The notes beneath the pieces are model-generated. The model was given only the letters and a program-made list of their open reading frames with translations. It was not told the DNA's origin and made no database searches. From positions 1-64,000 of the forward strand of contig NZ_AOIA01000024.1 of the NCBI RefSeq assembly GCF_000337695.1: a stretch of DNA of 64,000 nucleotides, in the 5' to 3' direction. Positions 1 to 8,537 of the stretch are shown here, in pieces. Source of the DNA: Natronococcus jeotgali DSM 18795 (lineage in GTDB: Archaea > Halobacteriota > Halobacteria > Halobacteriales > Natrialbaceae). Made by a program: the position numbers and the translations under genes. Numbering within the stretch: position 1 is the first letter of the stretch; each line of letters starts with the position of its first letter.

Positions 1-600
1 GGCGACGGCGACGTCGGTCGGCCGAAGGTCGACAGCGCGGCCGACTACGTCGCGGCGCTGAACCCCGACGTCGACGTCGAGACCTACGAGACCCGCATCA
101 CCGCCGAGAACGTCGACGAGCTGGTCGACGGGTACGACGTCGTCCTCGACGCCAGCGACAACTTCGGCACCCGGTACCTGCTCAACGACCACTGCGTGCT
201 CGCCGAGACGCCGCTCTCTCACGGCGCGATCTACCGCTTCGAGGGACAGGTGACGACGTTCACGAACGACCGCGGCGGCGACGAGGACCCGCCGTGTTAC
301 CGCTGTATCTTCCCCGAGGCGCCCGAACCCGGAACCGTCCCCGACTGCGCCACGACGGGCGTGCTGGGCGTGTTGCCGGGGACCGTGGGCTGCATCCAGG
401 CGACGGAGGTCGTCAAGTACCTGCTCGGTGCGGGCGACCTGCTCGAGGGGCGCCTGCTGATGTACGACGCGATGGGGATGACCTTCGACTCCGTCGACGT
501 TCGCGCGAACCCCGAGTGTCCGGTCTGCGGCGACGACCCGGAGATCGACTCCGTCGAGGACGTCGCCTACGAGGGGAGCTGCTCGGTCTCGGCGGACTGA
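1..600 (+). CDS. ubaA: E1-like SAMP/MoaD-activating enzyme (UbaA/MoeB/ThiF family), 5' end cut by window
   Basis: Frame 1 is open from base 1 to the TGA at 598-600, giving the last 199 residues of a ThiF/MoeB-type adenylyltransferase; the N-terminal nucleotide-binding Rossmann part lies upstream of the window. Visible are the DASDNF segment of the adenylation site, a CYRC pair (Cys codons at 295 and 304) and a CPVCG pair near the C-terminus that together form the structural zinc site, and a PDCATTGVLG segment with the likely catalytic cysteine (codon 346-348). In haloarchaea a single enzyme of this kind, UbaA, activates the ubiquitin-like SAMP proteins for protein conjugation, tRNA thiolation and molybdopterin synthesis. 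Assignment to UbaA rather than another ThiF paralogue is by family resemblance. Confidence 0.88.
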   Translation, partial: GDGDVGRPKVDSAADYVAALNPDVDVETYETRITAENVDELVDGYDVVLDASDNFGTRYLLNDHCVLAETPLSHGAIYRFEGQVTTFTNDRGGDEDPPCYRCIFPEAPEPGTVPDCATTGVLGVLPGTVGCIQATEVVKYLLGAGDLLEGRLLMYDAMGMTFDSVDVRANPECPVCGDDPEIDSVEDVAYEGSCSVSAD

Positions 601-633
601 TCGGTCCCGAGCGCCTCGAGTCGGCGACCGCGC

Positions 634-1878
634 TCAGTCGGGGCCGTCCGAGCCGTTCAGCCGGCGGTAGGCGGCCCGTCCCGCGAGACCGACCGTAGCC
701 AGCAGCCCCGTTCCGGCGGCGATCGAGGGACCGTTGCTCCGGATCGTCGAGGCGACGCCATCCTCGTCGGCGCTCGCCCGGCGATCCGTCCCCGAGTCGT
801 CGCCGTTCGGGGCGGTCCCCGACGCGTTCTCCGCGTCCGACTCTCCCCCCGAGTCGTCGCCCGCCGCGGTCTCGCCGTCGCCTTCGGGCGTCTCCGCGGG
901 GCCGACGCCGAAATCCGACAGCGCCTCGCGGAGGGTGACGATCTCGAGGTCGCGGGCTTTCGCCGCGCGGATCGCGAAGCGAACCCGTTCGGCGGTCGTC
1001 TCCTCGAACTGGCTGTGACCGACGACGATTCCGAGGGAGTCGCCGGCGGCGACCTCGTCGTAGAACGCCTCGATGTCGGACTCGCTCGAGGATCGGCCGT
1101 CGATGCTGGTCCGGCCGAGCTCGTACGGGTCGAGGTCCCCGATCTCGTTCGGTCCGTTCCCCTCGCGGTTCGCGAAGCTGGCGTAGTGCTCCTCGACGAG
1201 CTCCTCGACGAGCCCCTCGCTGCGGCCAAAGGGGGAAACGAAGGAGTCGACGTCGACGCCCATCTCCTCGAGTGCGTCCTTCGAGCCGACGACCTCCTCG
1301 CGGATTCGCTCGTCGGCGACGCGGACGAACGTCTCCCCGGCCGCGAACGCTTCGCCGACCGGATCCTCGAGCTCGAGGAAGAAGCCGTCGTCGTCCTCGC
1401 CGCCGCCGGCGACGACGTTCTCGACGGTCCCCTCGTCGGTTCCGACGGCGATCGGTTCGCCGTCGTGGTCGGCCAGAAAGCTCCCGTTCACCCGGAGGCG
1501 CTCGTCGTCCGGCGCCGCGGGGGCGGTCAGGTAGAGGTTGCCGACGACGATGTGGCTCGCGGTGTGGGACATGATCTCCCAGCCCGCCGACTCCATCTCC
1601 CGGAGGTGTTCCGGGAGCAGCCCCCAGCTCGTGCCGACGTACTCGGCGACCGCGGCACAGCAGGCGGGGACGTCCTCCTCCCGGTGGACCGGGAACGTCT
1701 GCTCCCAGTCCGCGCGCCGGCTGTCGTCGTAGACGAACACGACCCGTCCGTTCGTCCCGTCGTCGGTCTCGCCGCTCGCGGCGCCCGTCCCGGCGCCGAC
1801 CAGCGCGAGCATCCCCCCGGCGCCGAGTCCCAGGAGTCCGCGCCGACTGGTTACTCCAATTCGTTGACGATTGCCCAT
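634..1878 (-). CDS. Tat-exported polysaccharide-deacetylase-fold protein with C-terminal anchor
   Basis: A 414-residue protein. Its N-terminus carries a twin-arginine signal (SRRGLLGLG at residues 11-19, then a small-residue stretch to about 36), so it is exported folded. Deacetylase-like motifs follow: VFVYDD (47-52, acidic pair), MSHTASH (103-109, S-H-x3-H metal ligands) and SPFGR (215-219). Between the last two sits an insertion of about 80 acidic residues that the standard NodB fold does not have at this point. Residues 330-375 are a Ser/Asp/Gly-rich stalk, and a weakly hydrophobic segment near 385-400 followed by RR looks like a membrane anchor. A cell-surface carbohydrate esterase role is likely but the substrate is unknown. 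It converges on ubaA with 33 bases between the stops. Confidence 0.75.
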   Translation of the reverse strand: MGNRQRIGVTSRRGLLGLGAGGMLALVGAGTGAASGETDDGTNGRVVFVYDDSRRADWEQTFPVHREEDVPACCAAVAEYVGTSWGLLPEHLREMESAGWEIMSHTASHIVVGNLYLTAPAAPDDERLRVNGSFLADHDGEPIAVGTDEGTVENVVAGGGEDDDGFFLELEDPVGEAFAAGETFVRVADERIREEVVGSKDALEEMGVDVDSFVSPFGRSEGLVEELVEEHYASFANREGNGPNEIGDLDPYELGRTSIDGRSSSESDIEAFYDEVAAGDSLGIVVGHSQFEETTAERVRFAIRAAKARDLEIVTLREALSDFGVGPAETPEGDGETAAGDDSGGESDAENASGTAPNGDDSGTDRRASADEDGVASTIRSNGPSIAAGTGLLATVGLAGRAAYRRLNGSDGPD

Positions 1879-2047
1879 ACCGCACCGACGCTCCCGCCCG
1901 GGATAATTATCGTTTTTCTAACGGCTTCGCGAAGCGAGAAACGACTGCATAACCTAGGGGTTCGGTGCTATCGCGCCCGGTTCGCCGCCGTCCGCGGATC
2001 CGGAGCCCCCTCGAGGCCGTCCGAACGGGTCCGACCTCGGTCGGGGA

Positions 2048-2665
2048 TTAGAAGAACTTGAACAGGTCGTCCCGGTTGTGCTCGTGGAGGTGCTCGCGGA
2101 CGGCCTCGTTCAGGGGGCCGATCCGCCCCTTCTTGGCGGTGATCGGCGCGATCGTCTCCTGCCACTGCTTCCAGGGCGGGAGCAGCCCCAGCCGATCACA
2201 GAGTTCGTTCAGGCGCTCGTCGCGGTCGTCGACCTTGTCCATCTTGTTGACCGCGACGACCGTCGGGATCCCGAGGTCGCGCAGGAAGTGGAACATCTCG
2301 ACGTCGTAGGGGATCTCGTCGGGCCCCGAGTGACGATCGATGATGTCGATGACGCTCTTTCCGTCGACGACGAGGATTCCGACGAGGACGTTGTCAGCGT
2401 ACTCCTCGAGGTAGCGGACGATATCCGTCTTGATCCGCTCGCGGCGGTCCTCGTCGACGCCGCTCATGAAGCCGAAGCCGGGCAGGTCGGTGACGACGAA
2501 GTCCTCGGCGGCCCAGTCGAAGTGGTTCGGTTCGCGGGTAACCCCCGGTTTGCCCCCGGTGTCGAAGCTGTGGCCAGTGATCTCGCGCATGAGCGTGGAC
2601 TTGCCCACGTTCGAGCGACCGACGAGGGCGACCTCCGCCTCGCGGTCGGGACGCGTGTCGAACAT
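2048..2665 (-). CDS. engB: EngB/YsxC-type GTP-binding protein
   Basis: 205 residues, the usual size for the compact EngB/YihA TRAFAC GTPases. G1 is GRSNVGKST (16-24), the G2 threonine is T43 (KPGVTREP), G3 is DLPG (60-63) and G4 is NKMD (about 143-146), so all nucleotide-contacting elements are intact. Bacterial EngB acts in large-subunit ribosome assembly; the archaeal role is inferred to be similar. The start gives a short N-terminus ([19 protein letters not shown]) right before the first beta strand, as expected. It is a single gene between the deacetylase-fold gene upstream of its stop and the racemase gene. Confidence 0.9.
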   Translation of the reverse strand: MFDTRPDREAEVALVGRSNVGKSTLMREITGHSFDTGGKPGVTREPNHFDWAAEDFVVTDLPGFGFMSGVDEDRRERIKTDIVRYLEEYADNVLVGILVVDGKSVIDIIDRHSGPDEIPYDVEMFHFLRDLGIPTVVAVNKMDKVDDRDERLNELCDRLGLLPPWKQWQETIAPITAKKGRIGPLNEAVREHLHEHNRDDLFKFF

Positions 2666-2719
2666 GTGTAGCCGTAGTCGCGCCCCGGGATATAAGCACC
2701 GCGAGCGCGACGCCGCGAC

Positions 2720-3451
2720 CTACGCCCGCTCGAAGAGCCGTCCGGGAGCCTCGACTGTCGCGTCGGCCGCGCGGCAGACGTCCCACAGCGTCGCCCCGTT
2801 GCTCGTGACGACCGGCGCGCCGAGCTCGGCCTCGAGTTCCGGCACCGCCGCGAGCGACCGGTAGTTCGTACACGAGAGGAAGACGGCGTCGACGTCCTCG
2901 AGGACGCCCGCGGCGGCGAGTTCGAGCACCTGCCGGCGCGCGTCCGCGGGCTCGAGCGCGCCGATCTCGGTGTTGGCCGCGATCCCCCGGCCGTCGATCG
3001 TCGCGACCTCGAACCCTGCCGCCTCGAGGAACGACCGTTCTTTCTCGTCGAGGACGGCGGTGTAGGGGGTCGCGACGGCGATCCGATCGGCCGAGAGCGC
3101 CTCGAGCGCCCGGACCACCGAACGGGCCGTCGCGACGGCGGGGACGCCCGCCGCGGACTCCAGGTCGGCCTCGAGTTCGGCGTCGAACCCCGGGCCGTGA
3201 ATCAGGCTGCCCGTCGTGCAGGCGTACGCGACCGCGTCGACGTCGGCGTGGGCGAGCAGTTCGGCCGCCCGAACCGCGTCGTCGCTCATCGCGTCGAGTT
3301 CGTCGACGGTGACCGACTCGAGGGGCATCCGCGACGCGTGGACGGTCGTCCCGTCGGGACCGAACCGACGGAACTCGGGTTCCGCGGCGGTGTTCGACGA
3401 GGGGACGATCAGCCCCAGCCGAACCGCTCGATCGCCCGCTCGATCACTCAT
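2720..3451 (-). CDS. Asp/Glu racemase-fold enzyme (maleate isomerase / arylmalonate decarboxylase-like)
   Basis: 243 residues. The N-terminus RLGLIVPSSNTAAEPE is the hallmark of the maleate cis-trans isomerase / arylmalonate decarboxylase branch of the Asp/Glu racemase superfamily. The two catalytic cysteines are present: C78 (AYACTTGS) and C194 (FLSCTNYR). Its ATG lies inside the 3' end of hyuB (8-base overlap), which makes it the last gene of the four-gene NRAMP-like/hyuA/hyuB block. In hydantoin pathways an aspartate/glutamate racemase-fold hydantoin racemase often accompanies the hydrolase, so racemisation or isomerisation of the pathway substrate is the best guess; sequence alone does not separate hydantoin racemase from maleate isomerase. 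Confidence 0.8.
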   Translation of the reverse strand: MSDRAGDRAVRLGLIVPSSNTAAEPEFRRFGPDGTTVHASRMPLESVTVDELDAMSDDAVRAAELLAHADVDAVAYACTTGSLIHGPGFDAELEADLESAAGVPAVATARSVVRALEALSADRIAVATPYTAVLDEKERSFLEAAGFEVATIDGRGIAANTEIGALEPADARRQVLELAAAGVLEDVDAVFLSCTNYRSLAAVPELEAELGAPVVTSNGATLWDVCRAADATVEAPGRLFERA

Positions 3452-5111
3452 CGGCGCCGTCCTCGGTGAGCTTTCCGTCGGCGCGGTCCGCCTCGAGCGC
3501 GTCGGCGTCGCGCTCGTCGGGATCGCCGTGACCGCCCCCGCCAGGGGTCCGGACCGTCACCGTGGTCCCGGGCTCGACGTCGACGGTCGTCTTCGCGGGC
3601 ACCGACTCGCCGTCGATCAGGTTCTCGCCGCGGGCGCCGTCCTCGCCGCCCGCGACGCCGCCGGGGGCGTGACGACGGCGCTCGGTCAGCAGGGAGACGG
3701 TCGCCTCGGTCTCGACGGTGAGCGCCCGCTCGAGGCCGAGTCCGCCCCGCTGTCGGCCGCGGCCGCCGCTGTCGGGCCGCAGCGCGTAGCGCTCCACCCG
3801 GAGCGGGTACTCCGTCTCGATGGACTCGACGGGCGTGTTGAGCGTGTTGGTCATCCCGACCTGGACGCCGTCCATCCCGTCCCGCTCCGCTCGAGCGCCG
3901 AACCCGCCGCCGATCGTCTCGTAGTACGTAAAGGAGCCGTCGCGGGCGCCGACGGTGAGGTTGTTCATCGTCCCCTGGCTCCCCGCGGGGACCCGATCGG
4001 GCGCCGCCTCGGCCAGCGCCGCGAAGACGACGTCGGTCACCCGCTGGCTGGTCTCGACGTTCCCGCCGACGACGGCCGCGGGCGCCTCGGGGTTCAGCAG
4101 CGACCCCTCGGGAGCCCGAACCGAGACGGGCTCGTAACAGCCCTCGTTCGGCGGGATCTCGGGGTCGGTGACGCAGCGAACGACGAAGTAGACCGCGCTC
4201 GTCGCCACGGCGAGGGGAGCGTTGAGGTTGCCCTCGAGCTGGGCCGCCGTCCCCGCGAAGTCGACCGCGATCGCCTCGCCGTCGACGGTCACCGCCACGC
4301 TGATCTCGACGTCCTCGTCGGTGATTCCGTCGCCCTCGAGGACGTCGCTCGCCTCGTAGGTGCCGTCGGGCAGCGCCCGGACCTGCTCGCGCATCCGTTC
4401 GGCGGAGTAGTCGATGACGGCGTCGAACCCCTCGAGGACCGTCTCCCGGCCGTGCTCGTCGAACAGGTCGGCGAGTCGGTCGGCGGCGCGGTCGTTGGCC
4501 GCCAGCTGGGCCCGCAGGTCGGCCCGCCGTTCGCGGGGGTTGCGGACGTTCGCGAGCACCAGCGAGCGGACGTCCTCGCGGATCTCGCCGTCGGCGACGA
4601 GCCGCGTAGGTGGGATCCGGAGCCCCTCCTGGTAGATCTCGCGGGCGCCCGCGGGCATGCTGCCGGGGACCATCCCGCCGACGTCGGCGTGGTGGGCCCG
4701 GGAGACGGCGTAGCCGACGATACTGCGGTCCTCGAGTCCGTCTTCCTCCGGCGACTCCGCGGCGGGGGCGATCGGCGACACCATCGTCACGTCCGGCAGG
4801 TGGGTGCCGCCGGCGAAGGGGTCGTTGAGGACGAACACGTCGCCGGGCTCGGGATCGCGCTCGCGGACGGCGTCGACCGCCTGGGGCATCGCGCCCAGGT
4901 GAACGGGGATGTGCTCGGCCTGAGCGATCATCCGTCCGTCGGCGTCGAACAGCGCCGTCGAGCAGTCCCGTCGCTCCTTGATGTTCGGCGAGTACGCCCC
5001 GCGGATGAGGGTCTGGCCCATCTCCTCGGCGACGCCCTCGAGCTGGTTGCGCAACACCTCGAGCGTGACCGGGTCGATACCGTCGTCGGTCGCGTCGGTA
5101 CTTTCGCTCAT
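3444..5111 (-). CDS. hyuB: HyuB: hydantoinase/5-oxoprolinase B subunit
   Basis: With the ATG at 5111 the product has 555 residues, normal for HyuB. Family features are the early segment [33 protein letters not shown], the [15 protein letters not shown] motif, NEGCYEPV, and the Gly-rich C-terminal [11 protein letters not shown] prefer 5111 to a longer start at 5171 because this ATG overlaps the hyuA stop as ATGA and the extra 20 residues are low-complexity and unlike the family. HyuA and HyuB together form an ATP-dependent amide-ring hydrolase (N-methylhydantoinase, 5-oxoprolinase or acetone-carboxylase-related chemistry). The exact ring substrate is not readable here. Confidence 0.9.
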   Translation of the reverse strand: MSESTDATDDGIDPVTLEVLRNQLEGVAEEMGQTLIRGAYSPNIKERRDCSTALFDADGRMIAQAEHIPVHLGAMPQAVDAVRERDPEPGDVFVLNDPFAGGTHLPDVTMVSPIAPAAESPEEDGLEDRSIVGYAVSRAHHADVGGMVPGSMPAGAREIYQEGLRIPPTRLVADGEIREDVRSLVLANVRNPRERRADLRAQLAANDRAADRLADLFDEHGRETVLEGFDAVIDYSAERMREQVRALPDGTYEASDVLEGDGITDEDVEISVAVTVDGEAIAVDFAGTAAQLEGNLNAPLAVATSAVYFVVRCVTDPEIPPNEGCYEPVSVRAPEGSLLNPEAPAAVVGGNVETSQRVTDVVFAALAEAAPDRVPAGSQGTMNNLTVGARDGSFTYYETIGGGFGARAERDGMDGVQVGMTNTLNTPVESIETEYPLRVERYALRPDSGGRGRQRGGLGLERALTVETEATVSLLTERRRHAPGGVAGGEDGARGENLIDGESVPAKTTVDVEPGTTVTVRTPGGGGHGDPDERDADALEADRADGKLTEDGADE

Positions 5112-7201
5112 CGGTCCGCCTCCGTTCGCGTCATCGCGAGCGTTCCGTCCTCGTGGACGTCGCCCTCCCACGCGGGCGGGACGACGGTCGTACTTTCGGC
5201 CTGTTCGAGTACCGCGGGACCCCGAACGGTCGCGCCGGGCTCCAGACGGTCGCGGTCGTAGACGGCCGTCTCCGCCGCGCCGACGTCGGGGAAGTGGGCC
5301 TCTCGCGTGCCGATTCGGGGGTCGCCGCCCCCCTCGTGGCGGACGGTCGGCGACGCGCCCGCGACGGTCGCCGACGCCCGCAGCGTGACGACCTCGACGG
5401 CCTCGTCCATCCGGTAGCCGTAGGTCCGCTCGTGGGCGTCGTGGAACCGCTCCCCGACCGCGCTCGGGTCGAACGAGTCGGCGACGGGGACCGTCAGCTC
5501 GAAGCTCTGGCCCGCGTACCGGCAGTCGGCCGCGCGATCGACCGTCGCGGCGTCGGGATCGGTGGCGTCGGCGAGGACGTCCGCGACGAGTTCGTCGTAG
5601 ACACCCTCGAGCCGGTCCGGCTCGGCCTCGTCGAGCGCAGTGCGGACCGTTCGAGCCGCGTCGTAGCCCTCGTCGGCCGCGAGCAGGCCAAAGGCCGAGA
5701 GGACGCCGCCGGGACGGGGGACGACGACGCGGTCGACCTCGAGCGAGTCGGCCAGCGCCGCGGCGTGCATCGGCCCCGCGCCGCCGAAGGCGACGAGCGC
5801 GAACTCGCGGGGGTCGTGACCGCGCTCGACGGTCACCGACCGGATCGTCCGGGTCATCGTCGCGTTCGCGACCCGGTAGACCCCGCGTGCGGCCTCGAGC
5901 GCGCTCTCGAGGCCGGCCTCGTCGGCGAGGGCCGCGAGCGCTTCGCGGGCAGCGTCGACGTCTACGGTCATCTCGCCGCCCAGCGCCGTGTCGGGGCCGA
6001 TGTAGCCCAGCACGACGTTGGCGTCGGTAACGGTCGGCTCCGCGCCGCCGTTCCCGTAGCAGGCGGGGCCCGGCTCTGCACCCGCGGATCGCGGCCCCAC
6101 TCGAAGGGCACCGCCCGCGTCGACCCAGGCGATCGACCCACCGCCCGCGCCGACGGTATCGACGTCGACCATCGGGGTTCGGATCGGGAGGCCGTCGATC
6201 TCGGCGTCGGTCGTTCGCTCTGCCTCGCCGTCGCGGACGAGGCTCACGTCGCTCGAGGTTCCGCCCATGTCGAAGGTCACGAGCCCCTCGACGTCGGCGT
6301 CGTCGACGGTCGCCGCGGCCCCGACGACGCCCGCGGCCGGCCCCGAGAGGGTCGTCGTCACCGCGCGCTCGCGAACCGTCTCGGGGTCGGCGATCCCGCC
6401 GTTGGCTTGCATGATCCGCGGCGCCGGGATCCCCGCGTCGGCGGCCTCGTCGACGAGCCGACCGACGTAGCGGTCGATCGCGGGCCGGACGTAGGCGTCG
6501 ACCGCCGTCGTTGAGGTGCGCTCGAACTCGCGGAACTCCGCGAGCACCTCGTGGGACGCGGAGACGGGAACCTCGAGTTCCTCGCGGAGGATCTCGGCGA
6601 CGCGGCGTTCGTTCTCGGGGTCGGCGTAGGCGTGGAGCAGACAGATCGCGACGCTCTCGACGTCTCGCTCCCGAAGCGTCGCCGCGAGCTCCCGTACTTC
6701 CTCGGGGTCGACCGGTCGCTCGACCCCCTCGGCGGTCGTTCGCTCGTCGATCTCGAACCGTCGCCGCCGCGGAACGAGTGGAACGGGCTTTTCGGCCTCC
6801 AGATCGTACAGATCGGGGCGGTCCTGGCGGCCGATCTCGAGGACGTCGCGAAAGCCCGCGGTCGTCACGAGCGCCGTCTTCGCGCCGCCACGCTCGAGCA
6901 AGGCGTTGACCGAGACGGTCATCGCGTGGGCGAAGGCGTCGATCTCGCTCGGATCGATCCCCGTCTCGTCGCAGGCCTTCGCGATCCCCTCGAGGACGCC
7001 GACGTGCTGGTCGGGGGTCGTCGGCACCTTCGCGGTGACGAGGTCGTCGTCGACCGACAGCGCGACGTCGGTGAAGGTGCCGCCGACGTCGACGCCGATC
7101 CGGGTCTCGCTCGAGGCGGCGGGCGCTCCGCCGTCCGTAACTGCTGCGGTGGTGTTCGCCGATACCGTCCGTCTCTCCGAGGTGTCGTGTGCGTCGTTCA
7201 T
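5108..7201 (-). CDS. hyuA: HyuA: hydantoinase/5-oxoprolinase A subunit (ATPase)
   Basis: 697 residues from the ATG at 7201. After a polar 32-residue lead comes RIGVDVGGTFTDV (phosphate-binding loop of the ASKHA fold), then a second glycine loop FDMGGTSSDVSLV and GAGGGSIAW, all diagnostic for the HyuA/HydA family. Both ends overlap neighbours as ATGA: its start with the stop of the NRAMP-like gene (7198-7201) and its stop with the start of hyuB (5108-5111), so the genes are almost certainly co-translated. An in-frame open stretch continues upstream to 7741 but lies inside the transporter gene and has shadow-type composition, so I reject that longer form. Confidence 0.92.
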   Translation of the reverse strand: MNDAHDTSERRTVSANTTAAVTDGGAPAASSETRIGVDVGGTFTDVALSVDDDLVTAKVPTTPDQHVGVLEGIAKACDETGIDPSEIDAFAHAMTVSVNALLERGGAKTALVTTAGFRDVLEIGRQDRPDLYDLEAEKPVPLVPRRRRFEIDERTTAEGVERPVDPEEVRELAATLRERDVESVAICLLHAYADPENERRVAEILREELEVPVSASHEVLAEFREFERTSTTAVDAYVRPAIDRYVGRLVDEAADAGIPAPRIMQANGGIADPETVRERAVTTTLSGPAAGVVGAAATVDDADVEGLVTFDMGGTSSDVSLVRDGEAERTTDAEIDGLPIRTPMVDVDTVGAGGGSIAWVDAGGALRVGPRSAGAEPGPACYGNGGAEPTVTDANVVLGYIGPDTALGGEMTVDVDAAREALAALADEAGLESALEAARGVYRVANATMTRTIRSVTVERGHDPREFALVAFGGAGPMHAAALADSLEVDRVVVPRPGGVLSAFGLLAADEGYDAARTVRTALDEAEPDRLEGVYDELVADVLADATDPDAATVDRAADCRYAGQSFELTVPVADSFDPSAVGERFHDAHERTYGYRMDEAVEVVTLRASATVAGASPTVRHEGGGDPRIGTREAHFPDVGAAETAVYDRDRLEPGATVRGPAVLEQAESTTVVPPAWEGDVHEDGTLAMTRTEADR

Positions 7202-8403
7202 AGTACGAGGACGTCGTACAGCGTCTGCAGGCCGATACCGATCACGACGAGCGTGACGAGTCCGCCGAGGACGTTCTGGAGCGTGCTGTTGGTGTACTCG
7301 CCGAGCAAGTCGTCGTTGTTCATCGCGTAGATGAGGAACACCGCCAGAATCGGGAGCAGCAGACCGTTGGCCACCTGCGCGAAGACGATCACCTCGACGG
7401 GATTGTAGTCCAGCGCCGAGAAGACGATCCCGACCGCGAGGATCGTTCCCCAGATCGCGCGAAAGCGGTTCGATTGCAGATCTCGCTCCCAGCCCAGCGC
7501 CCCGGCCGTCGCGTAGGCGCCCGCAAGCGGCGCGCTCATCGAGCTCGTGAAACCGGCGGCAAAGAGCCCGATCGCGAACAGCGTCAGCGCGTAGCCGCCG
7601 AAGACGGGCTCGAGCTGGTCGGCCATCTCGCCGACGTCGGCGATCCGCGTTCCCTCGGGAAACACCGCGGCGGCGGTGACGACGATCGAGGTCGTGATGA
7701 TCCCGCCGACGGCGACCATCGCGATCGTGTCGGTGCGACACTCGCCGAGATCGCTCGCGCCGTCCCAGCGCTCCTGAACCGTACTCGCGTGCAGGAACAG
7801 GTTGTAGCCGACCACGGTGGTTCCCACGAGGCCGGCGATCAGGTACGCCGACCCCTCGGGAACCGTCGGGACGAGTCCGCTCCCGAGGGCCTCGAGGTCC
7901 GGCCGAACCACGACGGCGTTGAGAACGAACGCCAGCCCCATGACGACCACGAGGCCGACGAACACCCGCTCGATCAGCTCGTAGTTTCCCGTCCAGAGCA
8001 ACGCGGCGGCGACCAGGCCCATCAGCGGTCCCCAGACGTTTTCACTTACTCCGGTAATGGTCGAGAGACCGGCGGCGCCGCCGACGATATTACCCGTCTG
8101 GAACGCCGCCGTGCCGATCCCGATCGCGCTCACGACGAGCGCGACCGTCGCCCCCTTCGCGAAGGGGTGCTCGAACTCGCTCCGGAACGCCTCGCCCAAC
8201 CCCTCGCCGGTGATCAGGCCGAGCCGCGCGCTCATCTCCTGGAGCACCATCGTCGCCAGAATCGAGAACGCGATCGTCCACACGAGCAGGTACGCGTACT
8301 CCGCGCCGAGGACGCTCGCGGTCGTAACGGTTCCGGGGCCGACGAACGCCGCCGCGACGAGCGCGCCCGGTCCGATCGTCTTCAACCTGTCTCCGATACC
8401 CAT
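7198..8403 (-). CDS. NRAMP-fold transporter lacking canonical metal-site residues
   Basis: 401 residues with about 11 hydrophobic segments, aligned by eye to NRAMP carriers: GPGALVAAAF then VGPGT (21-25) where the family has DPGN, followed by LQEMSARLGLITG as in true NRAMPs; and TTVVGYNLFLH (195-205) where the family has the MPHN motif in membrane helix 6. Thus the Asp, Asn and Met that hold the metal, and the His of the proton path, are Gly, Thr, Val and Tyr. The start at 8403 is chosen over 8460 because the family begins close to the first helix and a TATA-like box sits about 40 bases upstream. Its position as first gene of the hyuA-hyuB-racemase overlap chain suggests an organic substrate rather than Mn/Fe; that is inference. 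Confidence 0.85.
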   Translation of the reverse strand: MGIGDRLKTIGPGALVAAAFVGPGTVTTASVLGAEYAYLLVWTIAFSILATMVLQEMSARLGLITGEGLGEAFRSEFEHPFAKGATVALVVSAIGIGTAAFQTGNIVGGAAGLSTITGVSENVWGPLMGLVAAALLWTGNYELIERVFVGLVVVMGLAFVLNAVVVRPDLEALGSGLVPTVPEGSAYLIAGLVGTTVVGYNLFLHASTVQERWDGASDLGECRTDTIAMVAVGGIITTSIVVTAAAVFPEGTRIADVGEMADQLEPVFGGYALTLFAIGLFAAGFTSSMSAPLAGAYATAGALGWERDLQSNRFRAIWGTILAVGIVFSALDYNPVEVIVFAQVANGLLLPILAVFLIYAMNNDDLLGEYTNSTLQNVLGGLVTLVVIGIGLQTLYDVLVL

Positions 8404-8423
8404 GGTGAGTGCACACACCCTTC

Positions 8424-8436
8424 GCTCTCCGAGAGC
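8424..8436. promoter_or_regulatory. Perfect 6-1-6 inverted repeat, candidate operator
   Basis: GCTCTC-C-GAGAGC lies between a TATA-like CTTAT on the minus strand (about 8440-8445) and the transporter start at 8403. A site at this place would block initiation. The nearest candidate binder is the ribbon-helix-helix protein encoded just upstream. Only one such copy was noticed in this intergenic gap. Confidence 0.4.
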
Positions 8437-8537
8437 CGCATAAGGGTTGTTGAGACGCACTCATACGGCTGCACCGTCGACACCGTTCGGTATGATCGAG
8501 TATGAAGACGGATGCGCCCGCCCCACCGCGGGGCGAG

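Noticed and set aside
413-1885. Long 490-residue open frame on the minus strand over the deacetylase-fold gene
   Set aside because: Arg/Gly/Pro-rich shadow composition in a GC-rich genome; the overlapping frame has clear motifs and a Tat signal.
7202-7741. Upstream extension of HyuA to 877 residues
   Set aside because: It lies within the transporter gene on the same strand and reads as Arg/Asp-rich shadow; the ATG at 7201 overlaps the transporter stop.
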